Assembly: GCF_014288055.1 (NCBI RefSeq)
Contig: NZ_JACOPK010000002.1
Coordinates: forward strand, 124,001 to 188,000
Length of the DNA: 64,000 nucleotides
Origin: Agathobaculum hominis
GTDB taxonomy: Bacteria > Bacillota > Clostridia > Oscillospirales > Butyricicoccaceae
Direction: 5' to 3'
Shown here one piece after another: positions 38,925 to 47,485 of the stretch. Within the stretch, counting starts at the first letter, position 1. Every line of letters begins with the position of its first letter. The notes beneath the pieces are model-generated. The model was not told where the DNA came from, searched no databases, and saw only the letters and a program-made list of their open reading frames with translations. The position numbers and the translations under genes are program-made.

Positions 38925-40418
38925 TTAGTTCGCCGCCTTTTTGTGCTTGGCGGAGATGACGAAGATGGTGAGCGCGAGCAGGACCAGACCGACAATGAGA
39001 GCGATCACGCCGCTGCCGGTGACGCCGCCGACAAGGAAGCCGACGAAGCTCATCGCCGCAACGAGCAGCGCATAGGGAAGCTGCGTGGAAACGTGGTCGA
39101 TGTGGTGGCACTGTGCGCCTGCGGACGCCAGGATCGTGGTGTCCGAGATCGGAGAGATGTGGTCGCCGCAGACCGCGCCGGACAGGCAGGCCGCAACGGT
39201 CATGACGAGCATGGTGGTCGCGCTGTCGCCGAATACCGCAACGGCGATCGGGATAAGGATGCCGAACGTGCCCCAGCTCGTGCCGGTCGCGAACGCGAGA
39301 CCGAGCGCGATGAGGAAGAAGATCGCCGGCATCAGCATGGAGATAACCGAGTCCGCGCTGACGATAGAGGAAACGAAGCCGCCGATGTTGAGGTAGTCAG
39401 CCGAGCATACGCCGGACAGCGTCCACGCGAGCGTCAGGATCAGGATGGCCGGCACCATGGACTTGAAGCCCTCGGTGAACGCCTCGCAGAACTGGCCGAA
39501 GGACAGGACCTTGCGCGGAATGTACAGCAGGAAGGTGAATATGAGCGTGAAGAACGAGCCGAGGACCAGAGCGGTCGAGGACGAGCAGTCCGCGAAAGCG
39601 TCGATGATGTTCGCGCCCTCGAGAATGCCGCCGGTGTACAGCATCGCGCCGATGCAAAGCACGATCAGCACCGCGATCGGGAGGATAAGGTCGTAGACCT
39701 TGCCTGCGCCGCCGACAACGTAGTTCTCCTCGAGCTGAGACAGGTCGTCGTCCTTGTGCTCGCGCTCATACTTGCCCATAGCGGAAAAATCGAAATCCGC
39801 CGCCATCAGCCAGATGAGGAACAGCAGCGTCAGAATGGCGTACAGGTTCATCGGGATGGTCTTCATGAACAGCGAGAAGCCGTCCATCGTGCTCGACTCA
39901 GGCAGGGAGGAGCCGACTGCCGCCGCCCACGAGGAGATCGGGGCGATGATGCAGACCGGAGCCGCCGTTGCGTCGATGATGTAGGCGAGTTTTGCGCGCG
40001 TGATGCTGTATTTGTCGGTGACAGGACGCATGACCGTGCCAACGGTCAGACAGTTGAAATAGTCGTCGACAAAGATGAAGATGCCGAGAAAGGACGTTGC
40101 GAAGGAGGCGCCGCGGCGAGACTTGATAGTCTTGACCGCCCATTCGCCGTAGGCGCGCGACGCACCCGATTTTGTGACGAGCGACACCAGAATGCCGAGC
40201 AGCACCAGGAAGATGCAGATGTTGATGTTGTCGCCGAGTTTGCCGCCCATGATCTCGAAGGTCGTTTCGACCGCATGGAGCGGATTGAAGCCGGTATACA
40301 GCAGTGCGCCTGCCAGAATACCGATCAGCAGTGAGGAGTAGACCTCTTTGGTGATGAGCGCCAGCGCGATCGCGATGATCGGAGGCAGAAGCGTCCATAC
40401 AGTTGCCGTGATATCCAT
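38925..40418 (-). CDS. NhaC-family Na+/H+ antiporter
   Basis: The 497-residue membrane protein has NhaC-type motifs: PPIIAIALALITKEVYSSLL, GASFATSFLGIFIFVDDYFN, TVGTVMRPVTDKY and GTSWGTFGILIPIAV. It likely exchanges sodium and protons, or an organic substrate as in MleN. The start at 40418 follows GGGGGAAAATAAAT; the upstream frame extension has no site. Confidence 0.92.
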   Translation of the reverse strand: MDITATVWTLLPPIIAIALALITKEVYSSLLIGILAGALLYTGFNPLHAVETTFEIMGGKLGDNINICIFLVLLGILVSLVTKSGASRAYGEWAVKTIKSRRGASFATSFLGIFIFVDDYFNCLTVGTVMRPVTDKYSITRAKLAYIIDATAAPVCIIAPISSWAAAVGSSLPESSTMDGFSLFMKTIPMNLYAILTLLFLIWLMAADFDFSAMGKYEREHKDDDLSQLEENYVVGGAGKVYDLILPIAVLIVLCIGAMLYTGGILEGANIIDAFADCSSSTALVLGSFFTLIFTFLLYIPRKVLSFGQFCEAFTEGFKSMVPAILILTLAWTLSGVCSADYLNIGGFVSSIVSADSVISMLMPAIFFLIALGLAFATGTSWGTFGILIPIAVAVFGDSATTMLVMTVAACLSGAVCGDHISPISDTTILASAGAQCHHIDHVSTQLPYALLVAAMSFVGFLVGGVTGSGVIALIVGLVLLALTIFVISAKHKKAAN

Positions 40419-40580
40419 ATTTATTTTCCCCCAGTTATGCAGGATTGGATTTTTGAGCCTGCAATTATATACTATTTTATCTGGTATTCGCTGGCTTGAC
40501 AAGACCCCGATGCAGTTTTTCTTGATAAAATGATAAATTTGTGCAAAAGGGCAAGAAAGGCCGCGTCAAAACGAAAAAAA

Positions 40581-40842
40581 GACCGCATTTTTGCGGTCTC
40601 AGCTTGTCGAAGAAGTCCATATTCGCGATGCTGACGCTGCCGCGCGGCAGCGCGCATTGAAAAGCGTTTGCCCTGCAAACGCATCAAAACCGGGGGCGTG
40701 TACCTCGGTTTTGATACTTTAAGAGGGAGAAAGTTTCCGCATGGGAACTTTCGGACGTCCGTGTTCTGCAAAGTCAGAACACAGATTGTCGGAAAAACGA
40801 TCGTTTTTCGACAGTCTCAGATCGCATTTTTGCGGTCTTTTT
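40581..40842 (+). repeat. Intergenic multi-hairpin repeat, copy C, flanked by duplicated hairpins
   Basis: The core 40635-40815 has hairpins CGCTGCC/GGCAGCG, GCGTTTGC/GCAAACGC, CAAAACCGG../CTCGGTTTTG, GAAAGTTTCC/GGGAACTTTC, GTGTTCTG/CAGAACAC and TTGTCGGAAAAACGA/TCGTTTTTCGACA. On each side stands a near-identical hairpin GACCGCATTTTTGCGGTC (40581) and GATCGCATTTTTGCGGTC (about 40820). This suggests insertion into, and duplication of, a terminator. Confidence 0.85.
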
Positions 40843-40860
40843 ACAGGGCGCAGATGGGCT

Positions 40861-41460
40861 TTATGCGAGCGCGGGAGCGGTCTCCTCGACCTGCTCGTAA
40901 ACGATGCTGATGATGGAGAGCACGACGGTTGCAGTCGCGCGGCAGATATGCACCAGATCGTCGTCAATGCCGTGATGGCGGCCCGCAGCGCGGTAAGCGT
41001 CGTGCATATCGGTGATGCGGTTCAGCAGAGCATCCACGCTCGTCGGCGGGATGATCGGGTTGACCCACTGCTCGAACTTCGCCTCGGTCATGCGGCGGCG
41101 GATCACGAACGCGACACGCTTTTCGTAGACATAGTGCGCGAACAGGTTGTGCGTGTAGATGTCATCGTTGTGCGGATAGGTAAAGAAATCGGTCATGTAG
41201 TGGCAGATCTCGCCGAGATCGACCGACAGCTCGCGGCCGTTCGTGGGAGCGATCGTGTACTTTTCCGCAAAAGCGCGGATTTTATCCATTACTTCGTCCA
41301 TCATGATCGACGGATTGTGGCGCTTGGTAAGGTAGGTGCCAGTGAGGTCGGGCTTCAAATTACCGTAGACGAAGCCGCTCGGGTCAAAGGTTACGCCGCA
41401 AGTCTGCTCGACATAATCCATAAGCAGATTTGCGACACGAATATGAGATACGGAATCCAT
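40861..41460 (-). CDS. Zinc-dependent phospholipase C-like protein
   Basis: The 199-residue protein resembles PF00882 members: a histidine near the start (SVSHIRVANLL), GNLKPDLTG, GEICHYMTDFFTYPHNDDIY and HNLFAHYVYE, giving clustered His/Asp metal ligands. No signal peptide is seen, so it probably acts inside the cell and its substrate is not known. The start at 41460 follows GGAGG. A perfect palindrome lies about 185 bp upstream. Confidence 0.8.
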   Translation of the reverse strand: MDSVSHIRVANLLMDYVEQTCGVTFDPSGFVYGNLKPDLTGTYLTKRHNPSIMMDEVMDKIRAFAEKYTIAPTNGRELSVDLGEICHYMTDFFTYPHNDDIYTHNLFAHYVYEKRVAFVIRRRMTEAKFEQWVNPIIPPTSVDALLNRITDMHDAYRAAGRHHGIDDDLVHICRATATVVLSIISIVYEQVEETAPALA

Positions 41461-41643
41461 CAACAATCCTCCAGACGGAACGGTTCCTAAGGCGAACGCC
41501 TTAACAAATTCTTAACGCGCAGTGCGTGTACAAACTTGAACTTTACAACAGGAACAGTATAGCATAAAAAAGCTATCCTGTCCCGCTTTTTCAGAAATTG
41601 TAACACAAAAAACACAAAAGATTCACAATTTACACGAATCACA

Positions 41644-41665
41644 CAAACGAAAACGTTTTCGTTTG
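41644..41665. promoter_or_regulatory. Perfect 22-bp palindrome
   Basis: CAAACGAAAAC is followed directly by its reverse complement. The core GAAAACGTTTTC resembles LacI-family or CcpA (cre) sites. It lies 2 bp after the radical SAM stop and upstream of the phospholipase-like gene; it could be an operator or a short bidirectional terminator. Confidence 0.5.
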
Positions 41666-41666
41666 G

Positions 41667-42539
41667 TTATCTTGCACGGAAGGATTCGCTGCGGAACTTG
41701 ACCTTGCCCTCGAGCGCCTGCCGCAGGCGCTGACACATCGCGTCGCGGTCGCGGTTGAGCGTGCCAGCGAGGTTGACGTAGTTGGAGGCGTGGTTTGCGC
41801 GGAAAATGCTGCCATCGGAGTCGATATGCTCGAGAAGGATGAGCGTTTCGTGCGCGATCTCGATCGGGTTCATCAGATAGAAGCGGCCTTCCTGCCAGTC
41901 GCGCATGAGCGGCGTCGGCAGCTCGAACAGCAGCGTCAGCAGGCCGATGTACTCCGGCTTCATGCGGGAGAGCGCCTCGGCGGTCTTGACGGCATGCTCT
42001 TCGGAGAGCTCGAGCGAGCCGAGACCGGCGATGCAGGTGACAGACAGCTTCATGCCGGCCTCCTTGACCATCAGACCGGCGCGGACGATCTCGTCGGCGG
42101 TCTCGCCCTTGTTGACGCGGCGCAGCACCTCATCCGAGCCGGATTCCAGACCCAGATAGATCATCTCGAGGCCGAGCTCGTGCAGCAGGTTAAGATCCTC
42201 CTGCTTTTTGCACAGGATGGACGCCGGGGAGCCGTAGCTCGTGACGCGCTCGCACTCGGGGAACAGCTTTTTGATATAGCGCAGGATCTCCGCCATATGC
42301 TCGGGGCGGCACATCAGCGCGTCGCCGTCGGCAAGGAAAATGCGGTCGACGCGGCGGTACATGCGGCGCGCCTCGTCGAAATCCGCCTTGACGTCCTCGA
42401 GCTTGCGCACGCGGAAGCGCTTTTCCTTGTACATATCGCAGAACGTGCATTTATTGTGGCTGCATCCGATCGTGACCTGAACGATCAGGCTGTACGCCTC
42501 GGAAGGCGGACGGAATACGCGGCCCTCATATTCAAACAT
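41667..42539 (-). CDS. Radical SAM protein
   Basis: The 290 residues contain an iron-sulfur motif C-x5-C-x2-C (GCSHNKCTFCDMYKEKRF), the glycine-rich and ESGS motifs (YLGLESGSDEVLRRVNKG) and a TIM-barrel core. It resembles the Elp3/HemN-like group that lacks accessory domains; the product is unknown. It starts after GGAGG and is monocistronic or co-transcribed with the phospholipase-like gene. Confidence 0.9.
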   Translation of the reverse strand: MFEYEGRVFRPPSEAYSLIVQVTIGCSHNKCTFCDMYKEKRFRVRKLEDVKADFDEARRMYRRVDRIFLADGDALMCRPEHMAEILRYIKKLFPECERVTSYGSPASILCKKQEDLNLLHELGLEMIYLGLESGSDEVLRRVNKGETADEIVRAGLMVKEAGMKLSVTCIAGLGSLELSEEHAVKTAEALSRMKPEYIGLLTLLFELPTPLMRDWQEGRFYLMNPIEIAHETLILLEHIDSDGSIFRANHASNYVNLAGTLNRDRDAMCQRLRQALEGKVKFRSESFRAR

Positions 42540-42560
42540 AGTGTTTCCTCCTGAAATAAA

Positions 42561-42584
42561 ACGGGCAGAGCGTACTCTGCCCGT
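42561..42584 (-). terminator. Terminator of the small membrane-anchored protein gene
   Basis: ACGGGCAGAG / CTCTGCCCGT, then TTTATTT on the minus strand. Confidence 0.85.
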
Positions 42585-42597
42585 CTGCGTTTATGTC

Positions 42598-42978
42598 TCA
42601 GTCCTCGAGACCGGCGGTTTCCGGCTCGTCGTCATCTTCGTCCGTTTCCTCGTCGCCGTCCACGATTTCGATCTCGATGTCCGGTTTGCCGTCAGATTCC
42701 TCCTCTGGCGGCTCTGCCGGTGTTTCGGCGGCCGCGGCGTCGTTCTTCGCAGCGGCATAGGTTTCAGGCGCCGGGCATTCCTCCGCGCAGGCGCAGGAAG
42801 CACAGTCGGACTCGCTGCGCATCATTTCCTCCAGCTCGTCCATGGCCTTGAGCTCGGCCTCATGATAAACCTCTTCTTCACGCTTCTTCTGAAGCAAAAC
42901 CAGAGCAGCCGTTGCACCAGCGGCACAGGCCAGACTGGTCAGCAGCAGACCCGCTTTCAGCTTGGTAGAATTTTTCAC
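42598..42978 (-). CDS. Small membrane-anchored acidic protein, unknown
   Basis: The 126-residue protein begins with a single membrane helix (LKAGLLLTSLACAAGATAAL), a short charged helix, a cysteine cluster (DCASCACAEEC) and a long Asp/Glu/Pro-rich disordered tail. No family is recognised. The start GTG at 42978 has AGAGGAAG at 8 bases; GTG 42987 is an alternative. The Cys cluster could bind metal. Confidence 0.7.
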   Translation of the reverse strand: MKNSTKLKAGLLLTSLACAAGATAALVLLQKKREEEVYHEAELKAMDELEEMMRSESDCASCACAEECPAPETYAAAKNDAAAAETPAEPPEEESDGKPDIEIEIVDGDEETDEDDDEPETAGLED

Positions 42979-43165
42979 GGTATCCACTTCCTCTCAAAGG
43001 TGATGCGGCGCGGCGTCGCGCGGAGCGCGAAAAACGTTCACAGCCGCCCTGTTATTATATCCGAATGGTATATATATTTAATTTACCATATCGTGCGGTG
43101 AAAGTCAATCACTCGAAAAGAGGAACGCGAGGAAAGTTCTGTCACAAAAGCGCCGAAAAGCAAAA

Positions 43166-43185
43166 GGGACGGCCGAAGCCGTCCC
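43166..43185 (-). terminator. Terminator after pgsA
   Basis: GGGACGGC / GCCGTCCC with CTTCG-type loop, followed by TTTTGCTTTT on the minus strand. Confidence 0.8.
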
Positions 43186-43197
43186 CGAAAAACGTGT

Positions 43198-43842
43198 TTA
43201 CTTTGCCTTTACTGCGCCGTCCTTGATGAGATCCCAGTTCTTCCTGAGGTAATCATAGCCGGAGTAGATGGTGACGAGCGTTACCACCCAGCCGACGATG
43301 GTCAGGATGAGGTCGGCGCCATCCGTGCGAATAGCAAAAATCGCGCTGAAGGAGGTGTTAGGCTGGCTTGCCAGCGCGCCGAAAATGATATAGTGCAGGT
43401 AAATGACGATGATGCCGCCGATCTGCACGCAGGTTTTGACCTTGCCGGTCCAGGTCGCCGCCATGACAACGCCCTTGTTGGCCGCGACGACGCGAAGCGA
43501 GGTGATGATAAGCTCACGCGCGAGAATGACGCAGACCATCCAGCCTGCCATGGCCTTCTGCTCCACGAACAGGATGAGCGCGGACGCGACGAGCAGCTTG
43601 TCCGCGAGCGGATCGACGAACTTGCCGAAATCCGTTACCTGATTGTATTTTCGGGCGACGTAGCCGTCCAGAAAGTCGGTAAACGACGCCACGCAGAACA
43701 GAACGAGCGCGATGACTGTGCATGTCGGGAACGAAACGATATAGTTCCCCCTGTCGATGATCAGCATGGGCTGCGCCGCGAAATAGATGAAAAACGGGAT
43801 CATCGCGATGCGGGTGAGCGTGATCTTGTTAGCGGTAGTCAT
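43198..43842 (-). CDS. pgsA: CDP-diacylglycerol-glycerol-3-phosphate 3-phosphatidyltransferase
   Basis: The 214-residue membrane protein has the CDP-alcohol phosphotransferase motif D-G-x2-A-R-x8-G-x3-D-x3-D (FLDGYVARKYNQVTDFGKFV, DPLADKLL). It makes phosphatidylglycerol phosphate. Its ribosome site lies in the end of rimO, 3 bases upstream, so the two are coupled. Confidence 0.95.
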   Translation of the reverse strand: MTTANKITLTRIAMIPFFIYFAAQPMLIIDRGNYIVSFPTCTVIALVLFCVASFTDFLDGYVARKYNQVTDFGKFVDPLADKLLVASALILFVEQKAMAGWMVCVILARELIITSLRVVAANKGVVMAATWTGKVKTCVQIGGIIVIYLHYIIFGALASQPNTSFSAIFAIRTDGADLILTIVGWVVTLVTIYSGYDYLRKNWDLIKDGAVKAK

Positions 43843-43845
43843 ATG

Positions 43846-45180
43846 TTATGCCTCCTTCTGACGAACGCCGAGCAGGTCGGGGCCAAGGCTCTCGGTGATG
43901 AGAACGGAAACGAATTCACCTTCGCCGGGCTCGGTGTCCATCGCGTCGAAGTAAACGTGGCCGTCTACCTCGACCGAGTCCGCGTAGGTGCGGCCGTACC
44001 ACAGCTGCTGCTCGTTGTCGAAGCCCTCGACGAGCACCTGCATGACCTCGCCGTGACGCGAGGTGTTGTAGTCGTCGAGTACGCCGGACTGAAGCTCCTC
44101 GACGATGAGACGGCGGTTCTGCTTGGTCTCGGCGTCGATCTGGTCGGGCATTTCGGCGGCCTCCGTGCCCTCCTCGGGCGAATACTCGAATACGCCGACG
44201 CGCTCGATGGCGGCATTCTGGAGGAACTCGCACAGCTCAGCGAATTCATCATCGGTCTCGCCGGGCAGGCCGACGATCAGGCTCGTGCGCAGCACGAGAC
44301 CCGGGATGCGGCGACGCATATCCTCGATGAGCGCGGTAAACTCCGCGCCGTCACCCGGACGGTGCATGGCACGCAGGATGCGCTTAGAAACGTGCTGGAG
44401 CGGGATATCGAGGTATTTTACGATCTTCGGCTCCTCAGCAATGACGTCGATGAGCTCGTCCGTGATCTGGTCGGGGTAGAGGTAGTGCAGGCGGATCCAT
44501 GTGAAATCCAGCTTGCACAGCTCACGCAGCAGCTCGGGCAGCAGGCGCTTGTGCTCCGGCAGATCCATGCCGTACTTGGTGATGTCCTGCGCGATGACGA
44601 TGAGCTCCTTGACGCCTGCATCGCTCAGCGCACGCGCCTCCTCGAGCAGAGACGCCATCTCGCGGCTGCGGTAGCGTCCGCGCAGCTTGGGGATGATGCA
44701 GTAGGCGCAGGTGTTCGAGCAGCCTTCCGCGATCTTGAAGTACGCGGTGTAGGAGGGGGTCAGACGGCTGCGGCCGCCGTCGAGCGCGGCGGCGGTCATG
44801 TCCGCCATGTAGGCGGCCTGTTCGCCGCGAAGCGCCGCAGTCGCGGCATCCACAATGTTGTCATAGCTGCCGGTGCCGCAGAATACGTCGATCTCAGGCA
44901 GCTCCCTGCGCATTTCGTCCGCGTAGCGCTGCACGAGACAGCCGGTGACGACCAGACCCTTCATGCTGCCGGTCTGCTTGTACTGCGCGGTCTCGAGGAT
45001 GGTCTCGATGGCTTCGGTCTTTGCCGCTTCGATGAAGCCGCAGGTGTTGACCACGCCGACGTCCGCCTCGCTCATATCCTCCGTGATCTCCCAGCCCGCG
45101 TCGCGCATAAGGGAGAGCATATGCTCGCTGTCCACCAGATTTTTGGCGCAGCCGAGCGAAATAAGTCCTAATTTCGGCAT
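43846..45180 (-). CDS. rimO: Ribosomal protein S12 methylthiotransferase
   Basis: The 444-residue protein has an N-terminal UPF0004 domain (KLGLISLGCAKNLVDSEHML), a radical SAM C-x3-C-x2-C motif (EGCSNTCAYCIIPKLRGRYR) and a C-terminal TRAM domain. It adds a methylthio group to Asp of S12. The first-domain wording (GCAKN-VDSE) fits RimO rather than MiaB. Upstream gene of the rimO-pgsA pair. Confidence 0.95.
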   Translation of the reverse strand: MPKLGLISLGCAKNLVDSEHMLSLMRDAGWEITEDMSEADVGVVNTCGFIEAAKTEAIETILETAQYKQTGSMKGLVVTGCLVQRYADEMRRELPEIDVFCGTGSYDNIVDAATAALRGEQAAYMADMTAAALDGGRSRLTPSYTAYFKIAEGCSNTCAYCIIPKLRGRYRSREMASLLEEARALSDAGVKELIVIAQDITKYGMDLPEHKRLLPELLRELCKLDFTWIRLHYLYPDQITDELIDVIAEEPKIVKYLDIPLQHVSKRILRAMHRPGDGAEFTALIEDMRRRIPGLVLRTSLIVGLPGETDDEFAELCEFLQNAAIERVGVFEYSPEEGTEAAEMPDQIDAETKQNRRLIVEELQSGVLDDYNTSRHGEVMQVLVEGFDNEQQLWYGRTYADSVEVDGHVYFDAMDTEPGEGEFVSVLITESLGPDLLGVRQKEA

Positions 45181-45367
45181 GAAATACTCCTTTTTATGAT
45201 AAATCGACAGATATTCATATTATGATTATGCTTAATATAGTATACACCATAACAGACGGTTTGTCATGTAAAGATTTACGGTGCAGAACCGGGAAAAACA
45301 GTGCAGAAAAGCAAAAATTTTAAAAAGACAGCCTGTCAGCAGCGTTTGTTTTCGCGCGGCAATGAGA

Positions 45368-45399
45368 GAAAAACCGAGGACATGCGCCTCGGTTTTCCT
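45368..45399 (-). terminator. Terminator of tyrA, resembling one stem of the repeat family
   Basis: AAAACCGAGG / CCTCGGTTTT. The same stem occurs in each multi-hairpin repeat; here only this part is present. Confidence 0.7.
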
Positions 45400-45412
45400 G
45401 CATTCTTGAATA

Positions 45413-46249
45413 TCAGCCCAGATTTTCCTTGCGGATGCGGCCGTCGCGCAGCAGCTCGGTGAGCGTTTGACGGTCGCCGGCGCGGATGACGCGGCGGTAT
45501 TCGTCAAGGTGTCTTATGATCTCGTCGATCTCGCACGCGAGCGGCTCGGCATTGCAGAGGAACAGCTCGCTCCACATGGTTTCGTTCAGCTTCGCGACGC
45601 GCGTGAGGTCCTTGTAGCTGCCGGCGGAGTAGCCGTTGTGCTTGTCGGCCTCGGGGCTCTTGATGTAGGCCGAGGAAACGACGTGCGCGAGCTGCGAGGT
45701 GAAGGCGATCATGTGATCATGCTGCTCGGCCGTGCAGCGCACGGTCTGGCCGAAGCCGAGCGACATGAAATACGCCTCGAGCTGCGACAGGATGCGCTCG
45801 CTGCTGCTCCTTGTCGGCACAAAGATCATGCTCGCGCCGTCGAACAGCGTGGGAAGGGCGTAGTCGAGGCCGGAGAACTCGCGGCCGGCCATCGGATGTC
45901 CGCCGACGTAGTGCACGCCTGCGTCGAGCGCGGCCTGCTCGAGATGATCGACCATGAACTGCTTGACACCGACCATATCGACAATCACGCAGCCCTTTTT
46001 CATTTTCGGCATATTTTCAAGCAGCCAGTCCACGGTTGCCTGCGGATAAAGGCCGATAATGACAAGATCGACCTCGCGGAACAGTGCTTCGGTCGCGATG
46101 GCGTCGATCGAGCCGTCAGCGAGAGCCTGTTCTGCGGTCGCGCGGGTGCGGTTCCAGCCGAGAACGCGGCTGAGCGTGCGCGCCTTGATGGTTTTCGCCA
46201 TCGAGCCGCCCATCAGACCGAGTCCGGCAACGAGTACGGTATCAAACAT
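45413..46249 (-). CDS. tyrA: Prephenate dehydrogenase
   Basis: The 278-residue protein starts with a Rossmann motif (VLVAGLGLMGGSMAKTIKAR), then CVIVDMVGVKQFMVDHL, GGHPMAGREFSGLDYALPTL and a helical C-terminal domain with AEQHDHMIAFTSQLAHVVSS. It turns prephenate into hydroxyphenylpyruvate for tyrosine. There is no ACT domain. The start at 46249 follows a GGGGG run; upstream residues are not counted. Confidence 0.93.
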   Translation of the reverse strand: MFDTVLVAGLGLMGGSMAKTIKARTLSRVLGWNRTRATAEQALADGSIDAIATEALFREVDLVIIGLYPQATVDWLLENMPKMKKGCVIVDMVGVKQFMVDHLEQAALDAGVHYVGGHPMAGREFSGLDYALPTLFDGASMIFVPTRSSSERILSQLEAYFMSLGFGQTVRCTAEQHDHMIAFTSQLAHVVSSAYIKSPEADKHNGYSAGSYKDLTRVAKLNETMWSELFLCNAEPLACEIDEIIRHLDEYRRVIRAGDRQTLTELLRDGRIRKENLG

Positions 46250-46321
46250 GAGTGGGTGCCCCCTGTTGCTAATTTTATTCAGATAAAGTGTATAACGGCG
46301 AGGCGGCTTTGTCAAGGCGGA

Positions 46322-47485
46322 TTATTCCGCCGTCAGGCGCTTGAACATGCGGTAGTGCAGGCCGTTCGCATCGCGGTGCTCGCCGCGCTGCTCGAAGGCG
46401 AATTTGTGATAAAAGCCCTGCGCGCGCAGGTTTTTTTCGGCCACATGGGCGCACAGCCAGGTCTTTCCGAGCGAGCGGTATACGCTGATGGCCTGACCGA
46501 GGATCTGTGCGCTCAGACCGCAGCCGCGGTATTCGCTGCTGATGCAGAAGCCGCCGAGCAGACCGACGTCCGGCTCCTCGTCGTACCAGGTCTTGAGGTA
46601 GACGAGCGCGGCGGGCGTTCCGTCCTCGAGCAGACCGAACGTGCACGAGCGCGGCGATACCTGCTGCGCTCGCTCCACATCGCGGAGGAGGGCGGCCGGG
46701 TCAAGTCCCTCGTCCGTGCCGTAGGCGTTGCGGTGCAGCTCGCGCATGAATTCCACGATCTTATCCACATCCTGTGGATTGTTCGGGTCGGCGCGGCGGA
46801 ACCAGATCTGCGGCGAGACCGGGATGCCTTTGGCGTTCTTCCAGCCGATGCAGGCGAAGGTCGAAAGCTCCTGCGGCAGATGAGAGGCGTCGTTTTCATA
46901 TACAACGTCGATACTGCCGTCGTCGGCAAAATCGAGCCGCGCCACGCAGGTGTTGTCGCCCCAGCCGATCTCGTTCATCTTTTCGGGCGGAAAGCCGTGC
47001 GCGATGGTCAGCGCGCCGCGAATGGCGGAGCCGTGCGTGACGACGGCGATGGCTTTGCCGTCGTTTTCCTGTGCAAGGCGGCGCACCTCGTTCAGCATGC
47101 GTGCGCCTGCCTGCATGACGGTCTCGCCGTGCGGCGGCGCAGCCTCCCACGGACGGGCGCACCATTTCGCGTACTGGTCAGGCCAGCCGTGCGGCAGCTC
47201 GGCCCACGGGAGATCCTCCCAGTCGCCCATGTCGATCTCGTGCAGATCATTCCGCAGCTCGACCGTCAGACCGTGCGGCGCTGCGACCGCCTGCGCGGTC
47301 GCGCGTGCGCGGAACAGGGGGGAGGCGTAGACCGCCGCGAGCGGCACGTTTTCGAACCGCTTCGCCAGACAGGGGAGCTGCTGATATGCGCGCGGCGTGA
47401 GCAGGCTGTCATACAGTCCGTGGCAGCGGCGGTAGATGTTGCCCTCGGCCTCGGCGTGACGGATGATGTAGACCGTCGCCGCCAT
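46322..47485 (-). CDS. Histidine phosphatase-GNAT acetyltransferase fusion
   Basis: The 387 residues combine two domains. Residues 1-205 are a phosphoglycerate-mutase-like phosphatase (YIIRHAEAEGN, SPLFRARATAQAV, VVTHGSAIRGAL). Residues 225-387 are a GNAT fold (VGLLGGFCISSEYRGCGLSA, acetyl-CoA site). The ATG overlaps the last base of pyrD's stop, so it is translationally coupled to pyrD-pyrK, and it could act on a phosphorylated, then acetylated, metabolite. Substrates are not known. Confidence 0.85.
   Translation of the reverse strand: MAATVYIIRHAEAEGNIYRRCHGLYDSLLTPRAYQQLPCLAKRFENVPLAAVYASPLFRARATAQAVAAPHGLTVELRNDLHEIDMGDWEDLPWAELPHGWPDQYAKWCARPWEAAPPHGETVMQAGARMLNEVRRLAQENDGKAIAVVTHGSAIRGALTIAHGFPPEKMNEIGWGDNTCVARLDFADDGSIDVVYENDASHLPQELSTFACIGWKNAKGIPVSPQIWFRRADPNNPQDVDKIVEFMRELHRNAYGTDEGLDPAALLRDVERAQQVSPRSCTFGLLEDGTPAALVYLKTWYDEEPDVGLLGGFCISSEYRGCGLSAQILGQAISVYRSLGKTWLCAHVAEKNLRAQGFYHKFAFEQRGEHRDANGLHYRMFKRLTAE

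Noticed and set aside
37569..40334. Long plus-strand frame of 921 codons opposite MATE and NhaC genes
   Set aside because: It spans two well-supported membrane-protein genes and the gap between them; it is very charged and has no domain.
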